Source: Rhodopirellula baltica (GTDB lineage: Bacteria; Planctomycetota; Planctomycetia; Pirellulales; Pirellulaceae). Taken from it: a DNA stretch of 64,000 nucleotides. The stretch lies in NCBI GenBank assembly GCA_002901265.1, contig PPHI01000082.1:30877-94876 (forward strand), in the 5' to 3' direction. The notes under the pieces are model-generated. The model was not told where the DNA came from, searched no databases, and worked only from the letters and a program-made list of their open reading frames with translations. This document shows positions 44,823 to 55,290 of the stretch, piece by piece (position 1 is the first letter of the stretch; every line of letters begins with the position of its first letter). The translations under genes were made by a program, and so were the position numbers.

Positions 44823-45375
44823 CACTCGTTACAAGGCTCCCGCCAGCCAACACACACCCGAAACAACAAGACGACAGGCAGAGCCTGTAAGACAGTGTGT
44901 GACAAGGCAGAGCCCCGTCACAAGGTCAACCCAACACTCGTTACAAGGCTCCCGCCTTGTGACGCAATGCATGCAGGCTCCCGCCTGCCCAGCACAATCC
45001 AGACCAACGAAACGGCAGGCGGAGCCTGCAAGGCAGTGTGTGACAAGGCGGAGCCCTGTCACAAGGTCAAGCCACCACTCGTTACAAGGCTCCCGCCTTG
45101 TAACGCAATGTTCGCAGGCTCCCGCCTGCCAAGTTCAAACCCAGACCAACAAAACGGCAGGCGAAGCCTGAAAGACAGTGTGTGACAAGGCAGAGCCCTG
45201 TCACAAGTTCAACCCAGCACTCGTTACAAGGCTCCCGCCTTGTGACGCAATGATCGCAGGCTCCCGCCTGCCCACTTCACACCCAGACCAACAAAACGGC
45301 AGGCGGAGCCTGCAAGACAGTGTGTGACAAGGCGGAGCCCTGTCACAAGATTAAAGCCCTGGCACAAGGTCAAGC
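44823..45375. repeat. Array of four ~112-142-bp repeat units built of small hairpins
   Basis: Units start at 44823, 44935, 45076 and 45218 with CACTCGTTACAAGGCTCCCGCC. Units two to four are 141-142 bp and the first lacks about 30 bp. Each full unit contains CAAGGCTCCCGCCTTG and GCAGGCTCCCGCCTGC, each a 6-bp arm hairpin with TCCC loop, then GCAGGCGGAGCCTGC and ACAAGGCGGAGCCCTGT as near-reverse complements, so the whole unit can also fold back on itself. It fills the 582-bp gap after dnaE2. A diverged copy is at 15695-15790. Confidence 0.92.
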
Positions 45376-45384
45376 GATCGCTCA

Positions 45385-48371
45385 CTACAATCGCGTTGGG
45401 TCGATCACCACATGCTTGACCTTCTGCCGTTTCCAGGTGTAAACGGCGTGCACCATCCCGTCGTCCGATTGAATGATCGCCGGGTAACTGAACTCTGCTT
45501 TCGGCTCTTGCTCCAGCGTCGCGACTTGTTTCCAAGTCCTGCCATCTTCCGAGATCGCCAGATTCAACAGCCCGCGGCGTCCCCAGCCCGTGTCTCCGCT
45601 ATCGAGATGGTTGTAGATCAACAAATGCCGTCCATCGGCGAGCGTCACGACATCGATTCCCGAATTCGGGTTGGGCAGTTCCGTCGCTTCTAGCTTCGAC
45701 CACGTCTCGCCATCGTCGCTTGATTCCGTGCTGGCGATCACGCCTTCCTTGGTTCGGCACAGAGCGACCAACGTGCCGTCTGCTCTCCGCATGATCGTCG
45801 GCTGGATCGCATTGAACGTGGACGCATCATTGATCGGGCCGATGCGTTTCCATGTCCCTGCCGGCACGCCGTTTTCTAACTCCGTTTTTTCAAAGTGAAT
45901 TCGCCACCCCGCGTTTTCGGTCGAGGAACCACAAAGCAGCGTGCCGTCGTTTAGTAGGAACGGCTTGCATCGGACGGGACCATCGATCCCTTCGGGCAAG
46001 CGTTTTCGATCCCGAAACGTCCGTCCGCGATCGTAGCTGATCATTAGCTCGCCCCACCAAGATTGTGGATCCGGCCCGACTTTGAAAAACAGCATCAACG
46101 GCCCGTCACCGGGGGCTTGGTACAACACTGGATTCCAGCAGGGATAACGCAAACCGTCGTGCTGGACGCCGGTGGCAACCTGCTGCGGACGCGACCAATT
46201 TCCGCCGTCGTTGTAGCTGGTCCAAATGCCAACGTCCTTGTTCTTTTCACGCGTCCCCGCGAACCATGCGGCAACCAAACCACGACTGGTCATGCAAACC
46301 GTGGAAGCATGGCACTGCGGCGTCGGCGGATTATCAAAGACGAACGCTTCACGAACGATCGCATCGCTCGGTTCCTCGGTTCCGTTGTTGGTAGACTTGA
46401 ACGAAGCCGTCATCTGTTGTTCCGTGAAATGGATGCAATCATCGTGTTTGGCAAAGTACAGGCGGCCGTTTTCGGCACCGACCAGAAGGTCAGGTTTACC
46501 GTCGTTGTCGAAATCACATCCTGCGGGGCTGCTGGTGTGACCGGCAACATTCCTGGCAGCCAAATTACCGACCTTTTTCAATAGCACCTTGCCGTCACGT
46601 TCCGAACAATTGCGGTACAGGGTCGCGTTTTCTGAATTGACCAAGACGTCCAACTTGCCGTCTCCGTCCCAATCCACGACATCCAATTTGACACGTCCGG
46701 ATCGTCCCGCCGAGTTTCGATTCAGCTGCAACGGTTGAGCGTCCGCGTCGACAAAGATCCGTTCCGCGGCACCTACCGAACCCGTCGACGGGTCTCCACG
46801 CCGAAGAGTCAGGTACCCTTGCTGGTCTAGTAACACGAGGTCCAGGGTTTGGTCATCGTCAAAATCAATCGCAACGGGTGTTGTACGCCATTGCGTCAGT
46901 GCGGCGGGAGATTTTGTTCGCCACCAATACCAAGCCGGCGGTGCTTCGCTCGGCCCATCGTCAAAAGCAACGTTGTGGAACGTGCCTCCTTCGTTGATTA
47001 GCACACCAAGTTGCGACAGGATCGAGTTGTAGATGATGTCGCCATCTCCATCACCGTCCCAATCCGCGACCGACAATGTCGTGTAGCCCCACTTCGCTTC
47101 ACAGGGGCCTTGAATCGAACCGTTTGCGCCTGCCATCACACGAAACGGTTCGCTGGTGCCGGCGGTTGTTTTCACTTGAACCAATTGCGGTGCCGACCAC
47201 TTGGGCAAGCCATTTTCGCCGGGGCCTTCGTTGGTGAAGATCGCGATATTTCCGGCGGTGTTGCCACACACGATGTCTTGGTCACCGTCGCCATCGATGT
47301 CATAGGCATAGGGAGTCGCGAGGGCACCGAATTTCAGCGAATCGGCTTGCTGCTGAAAATAGACAGGTGCCTTGAACACGGGCAAAGCACCGTCAAGCGT
47401 TCCTGTGTTTTCGACGAACGCCACTCGGCCGTCTTCGTCACCAACGATCAAATCGAGGTCACCATGCTGTCCCAATCGAACGCGGTTGGCGTGATCATTT
47501 GCAAGTGCAAGACCAACGGGGCGCCGGTGTCGTCTTTCAATCGCGAGCCCGCCGCGTAGTCAGGCTTTTCGCGTGATCCGACGTTTTCGAAGTACGTGAA
47601 GCCGTCGAGGAATTCGCCGCACAACAAGTCGAGGTCACCATCCCCGTCGAAGTCGGCGAAGTTTGGTGAAGGCCAACCGAAGACATCGATGTCTCCGCCA
47701 GCGGCTTGTAAACGCACAGGTTTATCGGAGTAGTTGGGCGATTCAGCACTACCTTCATTTTTGATGATGTAGACATAGCCATGCAACGGACCGTTTTGCC
47801 AGCGTCCCATCGAGTCGTAGGCATGATCCCAGGCCAGATCCGTCCAATCGCCAACACCAACCGCGATGTCTTGATCGCCGTCTCCATCGAAATCGACGTA
47901 CCGCCACATGTTCGCTCGGACACCGTTTTGATGGACGTTTGCTTGGGAATAGATCTTAGTAGCTTTCTCGAAATCGAATTTCCCCGTCGCCGCGTCACGT
48001 GCATACTCATTGCCGGGCTGCAAGACACGTGGCTGTCCATCGACATAGCTCACCTGCATATTCTGCGTTGCTTTGCCAAGTCGAACGCCGGGACGAAACA
48101 CCGGCATCGGGTTGCTGGGGTCGTCGCTGGCATTTTCGAAAAAGTAGACACCATTGGACGGCTTGTCAGGACACGCGACCAACAAGTCATTGTCGCCATC
48201 GCCGTCATAGTCCATCGGCATCGGCCATGCCCACAAGCCAACGCCTAAGTCAACGACCACGTCGGGTTGGTTGTATTCAAGCAGCCGAAGTTTGTAATCA
48301 GTCTCTGCGGCCTGGCTGGTACCGGTGAATGATGCAACAGCTGCGAGCGATGCGATCAGACGCTTCATCAT
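45385..48371 (-). pseudogene. Secreted FG-GAP/VCBS and sialidase-like (BNR) protein, frame broken by one-base deletion
   Basis: One protein of about 995 residues when the frame is repaired. The first part (start 48371) has a signal peptide (LIASLAAVASFTGTSQAAE) and several Ca-binding FG-GAP repeats (DYDGDGDNDLLVACPD, DFDGDGDQDIAVG, DFDGDGDLDLLCG). It breaks near 47465, where inserting one base restores DWDSDGDLDLIVGDEDG. The second part (to 45385) holds more repeats and, from the EEPSDAIVREAFV region, a sialidase-like propeller with Asp boxes (SYDRGRTF, SSDDGETW) and a HASTVCMTSRGLVAAWFAGTRE stretch. It heads toward a transporter, aldolase and GntR regulator on the same strand. Confidence 0.78.
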
Positions 48372-48434
48372 GAGAGGTTCTCGAGGTGGGGAGGGCAGGG
48401 AAGTGGGAGAAAAGCGGGGGAGGAACTCAACCGA

Positions 48435-50083
48435 TCATTGAACTCCGGTGGAGGAATCGCGTTGCAGCCGATCGATCAATTGACCGGCAAAGATGATCGC
48501 CAACGGACCAATGGCGATGATCAAGTACTGGTGGAACGGGCTGGCGACTTCTGCGAAAACACCGGGCCAATAATCCGTGATGGAAAACGTCATCCAGGCG
48601 ATCAGCACCATTCCGAACGAAAGAATGCCGATCGCTTGCAAACCGGTGATCTTGCGAGACGTCACCCCAAGTAAAAACAGCCCAACGATTCCGGCACCCA
48701 GCACGCCGGACAGCGTCCACCAAATATCCAGAATGCTGTTCGTCAAACGGACCAGCACCAACGCCATCGCGGTCCCCATCGTTCCCCAGATCAACGTCGC
48801 TTTACGAAGCACACTCATTCGCTGGGAATCGTCCGCATCGGGCTGTTTCAGACGTACAAAAAAGTCACTCATCACCAGCGTGGCGGACGAGTTCAACCCG
48901 GTCGACACCGTACTCATTGCGGCGGCGAACACAGCCGCGATCAACAAACCTCGGATACCAATCGGCAGATGAGCGGCGATGAAATGGGGGAAGACCTTGT
49001 CACCAAGTTCACTCTCTTTCAACGTCGCAACGATCTCGGCGCGTTTGTCAGCGTAACCGGGTGAATCGGTGCCGATTCCGGCCTGCATCAGTTTCTGGTC
49101 AACAACGATTTGCCGAACCTCTTGCAACTGGTCGGGCTGGCTTTGATAAAAACCATACAGCGCCGTCCCGATAAACAAGAACAATGCACTGACCGGGACA
49201 TACAAGAGCGCCCCAAGCCAGATACTTTTCGCGGCCTCGCGATCGCTACTGGATGCAACGTAGCGCTGGACATAGCTTTGATCGACGCCGAAGTTTTTCA
49301 AATTCTCGAACAACCCGTAGACCAGCACGACCCAAAACGTTTTCTCGTTAATCACAGTCGGCGACCAACTACCCCATGAAAACTTTGCGTTGTCATTTGC
49401 AATTGAGATCACTTGTGAAGGCCCTTCCGGCATCCCGGTCATGATCAATACCAACGCAAGGATCGCACCAGCGAGTAGTACAAAGGCCTGAACCGCATCA
49501 GCCCAGATCACCGCGGTGACACCGCCAATAAACGAGTACGCGGTCACGATGATCCCCGTGACGATAATCAACACACGAATGTCCCAGCCAAACAACACGG
49601 ACATCGGCAGCGCCATGAGGTACATCACCACGCCGATCCGTGCGACTTGAAACAACAGATAAAAACTGCTCGCGAAAATCCTGGCCCACAACCCGAAGCG
49701 ATGTTCAAGCAGCGAGTAGGCACTGACTTCGCCAGACGCACGGTACATTGGCAAGAAATAACGAACCGCGATCCATGCCGCTGGCGGTAAGGCGAGCGAA
49801 AAGGCAAACGCATTCCAGTTCGCGACAAAGACACTGCCGGGCAACGCGAGGTAACTGATGCTGCTCAGGTACGTCGCAAAGATCGACATCCCACAAAGCC
49901 AGCCGGGCAATGATCGGCCACCGGCGGTAAATTCATCGGACGAGGTGTTCCGTCGCCAGAAGTAAACTCCGATCCCCAGGATCCTGCGAAGTAAACCACC
50001 AACACGGTCCAGTCAACCGCACCGAAATAGCCTTCTTGTTCGCCGTCCTGCGCGATCGCCAAGATGCCCGACACGTCGATCAT
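48435..50083 (-). pseudogene. Sodium:solute symporter (SSS family), frame broken near the N-terminus
   Basis: About 549 residues when repaired. The reading frame from ATG 50083 (overlapping the stop of the upstream aldolase gene) gives DWTVLVVYFAG and then breaks near 49982. Adding one base gives GILGIGVYFWRRNTSSDEF and TAGGRSLPGWLCGMSIFAT, which joins the long downstream frame ending at 48435. The latter has more than ten hydrophobic segments typical of SSS transporters (AYSFIGGVTAVIWADAVQAFVLL). In this cluster it would import the sugar acid released by the sialidase. As found, a shortened protein from an internal start may still be made. Confidence 0.78.
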
Positions 50084-51042
50084 CAATCGACCTCGGCGGT
50101 TTGGCGGTGTTGGTCCGATAACGTGATCCCGATTCCACCCAGAATCTCAGCAACGCGTTTTCGTTCGGGATCTAGAAAACGGTTGAACGGATCAGCCGGC
50201 AAGTCGTCGCAGATGCCGATCAGTGACAATGCCGACTTGGTCGCTTTGATATGCCGTGATGCGTATTTCCCGATGTCGTAGATTCGCTGGAACTCACGGA
50301 CCGCTTCGAAACCCTTCGCAGCGGCAGCTTGGTCTCCACTGACGATGGCCTTGAACCAGTCGACGAACGTTGTTGGCATCACATTCGCTCCGCCGTTGAC
50401 GCCACCGTCACCGCCGAGTTCGACCGCTTCACGAAGCATGATCTCGGGTCCGATCAACACCGACCAATCGGGTCGAATTGATTTTAGTTTGCAAACTTCG
50501 GCAAAGTACTCCAGATCACCGCTGCTGTCTTTCACGCCGATGATGGAATCGATTTCCGAAAGCGTTCGCAGCGTTTCGATTTCGAACCAAACTTTCGTCA
50601 GTCCTGGCATGTTGTAAAGCATCAATGGCAACGGAATCAGCGGAGCAATGTTTTGCACATAGCGTGTCAGTTCCGTTTGGCCTGCCGGAAAGTAATACGG
50701 TGTGGTCAACACCGCGGCATCGGCACCAACCTGCGCCGCGTATCCGGCCAAGGCGACGGTTTCGACGAACGCGGTATCAGTGACGCCGACCAACACAGGA
50801 ACCCGTCCGGCAACGATTTCGACCGTCCGGGAAATCATTTCGCGACGCAGCCGATAGCTCAGACTGGGCGCTTCACCGGTCGTTCCCAAGATAAATACAC
50901 CTGCCACCCCGCCTGCGATCACATGGTCTAGCAATCGCTGTAGTCCATCATGATCCAGCACGTCGCGATCGGACAACGGCGTGACGAGAGGCGGCACGAT
51001 ACCGCGAATGGATTTGACGTTTTGAGTCACTTGATTTCCCAA
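50083..51042 (-). CDS. DHDPS/N-acetylneuraminate lyase family aldolase
   Basis: 319 residues, class I aldolase of the DapA/NanA superfamily. [28 protein letters not shown] (catalytic Tyr) and [12 protein letters not shown] (Schiff-base Lys) are the key stretches. GTTGE and KDSSGD are nearer to DHDPS-like and keto-sugar aldolases than to textbook NanA (GSTGE, KFTAAD). Context with sialidase, symporter and GntR regulator suggests cleavage of a sialic or keto-deoxy sugar acid rather than lysine synthesis. The start overlaps the gntR stop (51027) by 16 bp; GTG 51030 is an alternative. Confidence 0.85.
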   Translation of the reverse strand: MGNQVTQNVKSIRGIVPPLVTPLSDRDVLDHDGLQRLLDHVIAGGVAGVFILGTTGEAPSLSYRLRREMISRTVEIVAGRVPVLVGVTDTAFVETVALAGYAAQVGADAAVLTTPYYFPAGQTELTRYVQNIAPLIPLPLMLYNMPGLTKVWFEIETLRTLSEIDSIIGVKDSSGDLEYFAEVCKLKSIRPDWSVLIGPEIMLREAVELGGDGGVNGGANVMPTTFVDWFKAIVSGDQAAAAKGFEAVREFQRIYDIGKYASRHIKATKSALSLIGICDDLPADPFNRFLDPERKRVAEILGGIGITLSDQHRQTAEVD

Positions 51043-51728
51043 CGTTCGGTTTGCTGCGACTGAATCGCTTCCAAAGTAATTTCCAATCCGGCGCGAATGT
51101 GACGCTGCATCGCTTTGGCGGCTTCGTCACTGTCCCCTGCGATGATTGCATCCAACACCCGTTGATGATCATCGCATGTCGCGGCCATGATCGCGTCGTC
51201 ATAGCCATGGCGAGGCGTCGCAAAGACGCGAGTGAGTGTGTTCGAGTTTTCACTCAGCCGAACCATCATTTGGTTGCCGCCGCTGTTGATCACCAACATG
51301 TGAAAGGCGAGGTCGGCTTTTTCGAATTCCAAACACTCGTCGACATTGGCGAGTGGTTTCTTTCGACGCTTGACCTTCGCGGCGATGTCACGCATCCGTT
51401 TGAGCGTGCGGGCGATCGTCTGCTGCTGCGTCGGGGTCGATCGAATCGCGGCTTTGCTTGCCGCATAAGGTTCGATCGCTTCGCGGACTTCATACAGCTC
51501 GACTAGCTCCTCTGCGCCGATCGATCGGACAACCGCACCAAGTTGTGGCACCAGTTCGACAAAGCCTTCGTTGGCCAACAACCCGATCGCTTCGCGGACC
51601 GGCGTCGCACTAATTCCCAACTCACGTCCGATCGGCCCGTAGCGAATACGACTACCGGGAGCGAATTCGCCAGCGATCAATCGGTCACGCAAATGTTGGT
51701 ACGCGGCTTGGGCGTGTGTGGTGTTCAT
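51027..51728 (-). CDS. GntR-family (FCD/FadR-type) transcriptional regulator
   Basis: 233 residues. ATG 51728 is chosen because the winged helix begins at once ([18 protein letters not shown], then [24 protein letters not shown]); upstream in-frame sequence is not GntR-like. The C-terminal FCD domain ([49 protein letters not shown]) senses a small acid, often with a metal. It is the first gene of the cluster and probably autoregulates it through the palindrome just upstream. Confidence 0.9.
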   Translation of the reverse strand: MNTTHAQAAYQHLRDRLIAGEFAPGSRIRYGPIGRELGISATPVREAIGLLANEGFVELVPQLGAVVRSIGAEELVELYEVREAIEPYAASKAAIRSTPTQQQTIARTLKRMRDIAAKVKRRKKPLANVDECLEFEKADLAFHMLVINSGGNQMMVRLSENSNTLTRVFATPRHGYDDAIMAATCDDHQRVLDAIIAGDSDEAAKAMQRHIRAGLEITLEAIQSQQTERWEIK

Positions 51729-51753
51729 GGCTCGATTCAACAGAAAGCTACAG

Positions 51754-51767
51754 AAGTCTATAGACTT
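51754..51767. promoter_or_regulatory. Perfect 14-bp palindrome upstream of the GntR gene, candidate operator
   Basis: AAGTCTATAGACTT is its own reverse complement and lies 26 bp before the gntR start at 51728. The core GTCTATAGAC has the size and symmetry of FCD-type GntR sites. Binding by the adjacent regulator is inference. Confidence 0.6.
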
Positions 51768-52251
51768 TAACCGCCGCCGATATCCGCCGCAACCAATTGC
51801 CATGCTTGCCGGATAGCCGACCGAACCAGCGTTGGCCGGAATTCCGCTTGAGTCAATGAATTCGCAAATGCGCATCGCCACGCAGCCAGCCCCGTAGATA
51901 CTCCGAAACACTTGCGAATTCCTCCGGTCTTGTTCGCCAGCCATACGCTCGCGACGCGTGCATTGCTAGGGATCGCTACCACCACCGCGAGTGCGATTGG
52001 AGCTGGCAAGAAGTCCCGCGGGATCGGCGGCCTGCCGTGATGTTTGTTGATCAGTCGGACGAGTTGCGTGGTTGTTTCGATCGCTGTTTGGCCGCCCTGT
52101 GCCGAGTATACAAACCCGCCCCACTCAAACGGCCAGACGCTAGATCACCCCGAAGTCGAGGACTTCGAAAAATGCGATTGCTGGCGGAACCGCTCGCAAT
52201 CTTTGGTGTTCAACTAATTCAAACTGCCTAAATTTTCATATCGCGTTGTCA
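51768..52251. other. Intergenic stretch without a recognisable gene
   Basis: About 484 bp between the gntR operator and the AraC-type gene. Short open frames are present but have no protein-like character. No tRNA-like structure or clear terminator is seen. Confidence 0.6.
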
Positions 52252-53187
52252 ATGGTCCCCGAGCTTGAACCCCAGTCGCCCAGGATGGTCGAAACCCTGC
52301 TGGCATCCCTGTATTTGCCACGCTGGGAGACTGCCATGCGAGTTATTGGAACCTCTGATTGCGTCCGCATCCCCGATGGCACGGCGGTCTTGGTGGTAGT
52401 CCAAGGTGGCGAAGTCACCGTCACTTTAGCGGGTTCAAGTGACACAGTCCATTTAACCAGTGGCGACCACGCCGTTTCGACGGGTGCACAGGAAACACTC
52501 ATCCAACCTGCGGGCGGTGCCGCGAAAGTCCTGCTCGCTACCTTTGACGCGATCGGACTTGAGCACAATCGGATCGACAAGTTGCTCCCATCGCTGACGT
52601 TGATCCAGTGCAGAGAGTTTGAAAGCTTGCGCCGATCGAATGGCTTGCTTGAGAACGCGGCACGCCTAGGTTTCGACGGCGAGACCTGGGGCAATCAGCT
52701 GATCATCAGCAAGCTCGCCGAAGCGATCTTGCTGCAAGCGTTGGCGACAGAATTGGATCGCTCGATTCCTGATTTCTTCGAAATGCCGCAAGAGCTGATG
52801 GATGCATTGTCGGATCGCAACATCGGCCCGGTGATTCGCAAAATTTGGTCAGACCCTTCGCTGCCGTGGACGGTCCCCATGATGGCGAGACTCGCACGCC
52901 TTTCGCGGTCAACGTTTGCCGAACGCTTCCGTAGCTTGGTTGGCGAACCACCGCTTCGCCACCTCACAGAAGTGCGAATGAAGCTCGCCTGCCGACTGCT
53001 TTCCGAAGGCGGCCTGGGCGTGACAGCGATTGGCCGCATGGTCGGCTATGAGAACGGCTCTTCGTTCAGCAACTCGTTTAAGAAATGGGCCAATCTTTCG
53101 CCGCTCGAATTCCGCAAGCAAGCTCACGGGGCTCCGCTTGGTCCGGACGTTCAAATGAGCGATAAAGCGGCAAGCGTCCAGATCTGA
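52252..53187 (+). CDS. AraC-family transcriptional regulator with cupin-type N-terminal domain
   Basis: 311 residues. The N-terminal about 120 residues look like the cupin sensor of this subgroup (PRWETAMRV, AVLVVVQGGEVTV, GDHAVSTG). The C-terminal double helix-turn-helix is clear: WTVPMMARLARLSRSTFAERFRSLVGEPPLRHL and VTAIGRMVGYENGSSFSNSFKKWANLSPLEFR. ATG 52252 follows an in-frame TTG at 52246; ATG 52285 is an alternative. Target genes unknown; the neighbouring di-haem oxidoreductase is convergent, so it is not an obvious target. Confidence 0.88.
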   Translation: MVPELEPQSPRMVETLLASLYLPRWETAMRVIGTSDCVRIPDGTAVLVVVQGGEVTVTLAGSSDTVHLTSGDHAVSTGAQETLIQPAGGAAKVLLATFDAIGLEHNRIDKLLPSLTLIQCREFESLRRSNGLLENAARLGFDGETWGNQLIISKLAEAILLQALATELDRSIPDFFEMPQELMDALSDRNIGPVIRKIWSDPSLPWTVPMMARLARLSRSTFAERFRSLVGEPPLRHLTEVRMKLACRLLSEGGLGVTAIGRMVGYENGSSFSNSFKKWANLSPLEFRKQAHGAPLGPDVQMSDKAASVQI

Positions 53188-53222
53188 ACGGGGTGCGTCT
53201 TCGGCGATGACCGCGAACGTGT

Positions 53223-53249
53223 CCCCCACGACATCATTGTCGGTGGGGG
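53223..53249. terminator. Strong hairpin between convergent genes, likely bidirectional terminator
   Basis: CCCCCACGACA (53223-53233) pairs with TGTCGGTGGGGG (53238-53249) with one bulged base and a 4-nt loop. It sits between the ends of the AraC gene (53187) and the di-haem gene (53269, minus strand). No long T run is seen on either side. Confidence 0.55.
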
Positions 53250-53268
53250 TGCAATTCAGAGACGCCCA

Positions 53269-55137
53269 CTAGCGAGTGGCGACGGAAGTCAGCGGCTGAG
53301 CCACGGGAGCGACCATCGTTTCCAGGAACGCCAACACCGCGTCTCGGCCAGACTTGGGAAGTGTCAAGAATCGATCGCGAGTCCCTGCGGCTTCGCCGTC
53401 ATGCATCGTGATCGCTTCTAACAACGTTTCGGCGCGGCCGTCATGCATGTAGGGAGCCGAATCGGCAACACCCCACAACGGCGGCGTCCGCCATTCTTCG
53501 TTGAACTTCGTCGGCTCAAACCGGACCCGCAGGTATGTGTCCATCATCAGTGTCTGGTCCGTCGTGTCATGGAAGTCACCGACGAGGCTGGTTGTCGAGC
53601 GAGTGAATTCCTCTCGATTGATGCTGCTGTCAACCACAATCTTGTCAACCTTCGTTGACTTTGACGCATCCAATATCTTCTCTGTCGATTTCGGTGTAAC
53701 GAGAATCGTTTCCGAAGGATATTGTGGCGCGACGAATTCGAAGCCGGGGCTTCGCCTGAACAATCGCTGAGCGGCGAGTGCGCGGCGGTTCGGACGGTAC
53801 CCACTTGTCGTTTCTCGCTGGACGGGAAGGTCCCTCGAAAAAGCTTGCGGACTGTCGAATTGATCCGTCGTAACTTGAATTTCCGTCGAGGGACCATAAT
53901 AAGCGCCCATCACCGTTTCGGTACCGGTCGCATCGCCCGTTAGCTGGCGACTACTCAACAATCGCGGAACTCGTTCGAGCGAAACATCGCGGACGTATGG
54001 CTCGGCATGATTCAAGTCCATCGAAACTGCGCCCATCTCATGCAGCAACAAATCGGTGTATGCGCCCGTCGCAGGTCCAAGATTCGGCACATGGCAAACG
54101 GCGCATCCGACCGATGCAAACAACTGCTCGCCTTGGCGCACTTGCAATTGATCTTCAGGCTCCGCCGGAACTCGACGTGAAGGGGCCGGCAGCGCCGCCA
54201 AGAAGTCACGCATTGCACGCACTTGGTCGGTAGAAATATCGACAGCCGGATTGCGATAGCTGGGGTTGGTTGGGTCGCTTGGCTGTGGTCGCCGATTCGT
54301 CCGCAAGCCAACTTCGTTGGCGCAAGCCTGATCGGTGAAGTCGATCAAAGAAGCAAGGTTTCCACGCCAACCGAATTTTCCAAATCGGCCATCGCGCAAG
54401 GTCGATGGACGACCGCTAATTTCAGGGTGTTTCTTCTGAGCGTTCGCCTGTTGTTTAATTGCCAGGTCAGGAACCTGGTCTAGTAAACCTGCACCATAGA
54501 GAGCCGTCGTATTGCGTTGGAATAAACGCGCTTGCACGGTCAGGGTGTAGTCACCCGACTTGGTTTGATAGGTAATTGGAAACGCATTTGCCCGACGGAC
54601 TTCAGATGCGTTCGCAGAACCACCTTCGTCCGCAAACTCAGCCGGCAGCGTACTAAGCAATTTAGACCGGCCGGCATCATACAAGTTTGATCCGCCAAAG
54701 TGCGAAATGGCACAAGTATTAATCAGAGTACCACCAGCGATCTCAAACCCCGGGTGCAATGATTTCACCATCGCCGCCAGGATATCGGGCGAAACATCAC
54801 CGCCGACAATTTGAAGCTTTTCGATCCCAACTGTTTTTGCATTGAACTTGGCTTCGCCGCCACCGCCGACACCGCCTTGATTGTGGCAACCAAGGCAGGA
54901 ATCAGAGTTAAAAAGCGGCCCCAAACCGTCACTACCCAAACGCGGGTTTTGACTTACCCAACGCTGCTCGAAAAGCCGTTTGCCGAGCGCAACCGAAGCC
55001 GGTGTGGGACCGGCGGGCGAAACGGCAAGCAATTCAACGCTAGAGCTAACGAACAGAGCCGCGGTTAGCATTGCCAGTGCTTTCCCTGCAGCAGCTTTCG
55101 TTGACGCAGACTTCACCCACGCAAACTTCGTTTTCAT
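53269..55137 (-). CDS. Di-haem oxidoreductase family protein (c-type cytochrome)
   Basis: About 622 residues from ATG 55137 (GAGGCG upstream), with a signal peptide (AGKALAMLTAALFVSSSVELLA). Two haem c sites are present: DSCLGCHNQGG early on and VGCAVCHVPNLG in the middle. VWGVADSAPYMHDGR-like LWGVADSAPYMHDGRAETLLEAITMHDGEA near the end is the family's C-terminal hallmark. The group is often annotated as di-haem or thiol oxidoreductase; the true substrate is unknown. It is exported. The start at 55167 is also possible but gives a poorer signal peptide. Confidence 0.88.
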   Translation of the reverse strand: MKTKFAWVKSASTKAAAGKALAMLTAALFVSSSVELLAVSPAGPTPASVALGKRLFEQRWVSQNPRLGSDGLGPLFNSDSCLGCHNQGGVGGGGEAKFNAKTVGIEKLQIVGGDVSPDILAAMVKSLHPGFEIAGGTLINTCAISHFGGSNLYDAGRSKLLSTLPAEFADEGGSANASEVRRANAFPITYQTKSGDYTLTVQARLFQRNTTALYGAGLLDQVPDLAIKQQANAQKKHPEISGRPSTLRDGRFGKFGWRGNLASLIDFTDQACANEVGLRTNRRPQPSDPTNPSYRNPAVDISTDQVRAMRDFLAALPAPSRRVPAEPEDQLQVRQGEQLFASVGCAVCHVPNLGPATGAYTDLLLHEMGAVSMDLNHAEPYVRDVSLERVPRLLSSRQLTGDATGTETVMGAYYGPSTEIQVTTDQFDSPQAFSRDLPVQRETTSGYRPNRRALAAQRLFRRSPGFEFVAPQYPSETILVTPKSTEKILDASKSTKVDKIVVDSSINREEFTRSTTSLVGDFHDTTDQTLMMDTYLRVRFEPTKFNEEWRTPPLWGVADSAPYMHDGRAETLLEAITMHDGEAAGTRDRFLTLPKSGRDAVLAFLETMVAPVAQPLTSVATR

Positions 55138-55257
55138 CAAGAAACGCCTCTTTGAAGTGATAAGCATAAATCTTGTGAATTAAAGATCCGCTCGGTGACG
55201 TCGAACATCAATTGATCGATCGCTTCGAGCTTACACCTTATCCACAAATGTGCAGGC

Positions 55258-55290
55258 AAGACAATTCGATGGAGGCGTATGAATTGTCTT
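55258..55290. promoter_or_regulatory. 10-bp inverted repeat upstream of the di-haem oxidoreductase gene
   Basis: AAGACAATTC (55258-55267) and GAATTGTCTT (55281-55290) are perfect inverted copies with a 13-bp spacer, about 120 bp before the di-haem start. The surrounding 561-bp gap (55138-55698) holds no gene that I can support; a T-run at about 55379-55386 is not part of a clear terminator. Confidence 0.4.

Noticed and set aside
44811..45185. Plus-strand frame of 124 residues with repeating RLPPCNAMFAGSRLPS segments
   Set aside because: It is simply the translation of the hairpin repeat array after dnaE2.
44823..45375. CRISPR array
   Set aside because: The units are directly joined ~142-bp repeats without unique spacers, and no cas gene is nearby.
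52037..52231. 64-residue plus-strand frame between gntR and the AraC gene
   Set aside because: Short, Arg/Cys-rich, no ribosome binding site and no recognisable family; treated as noncoding.
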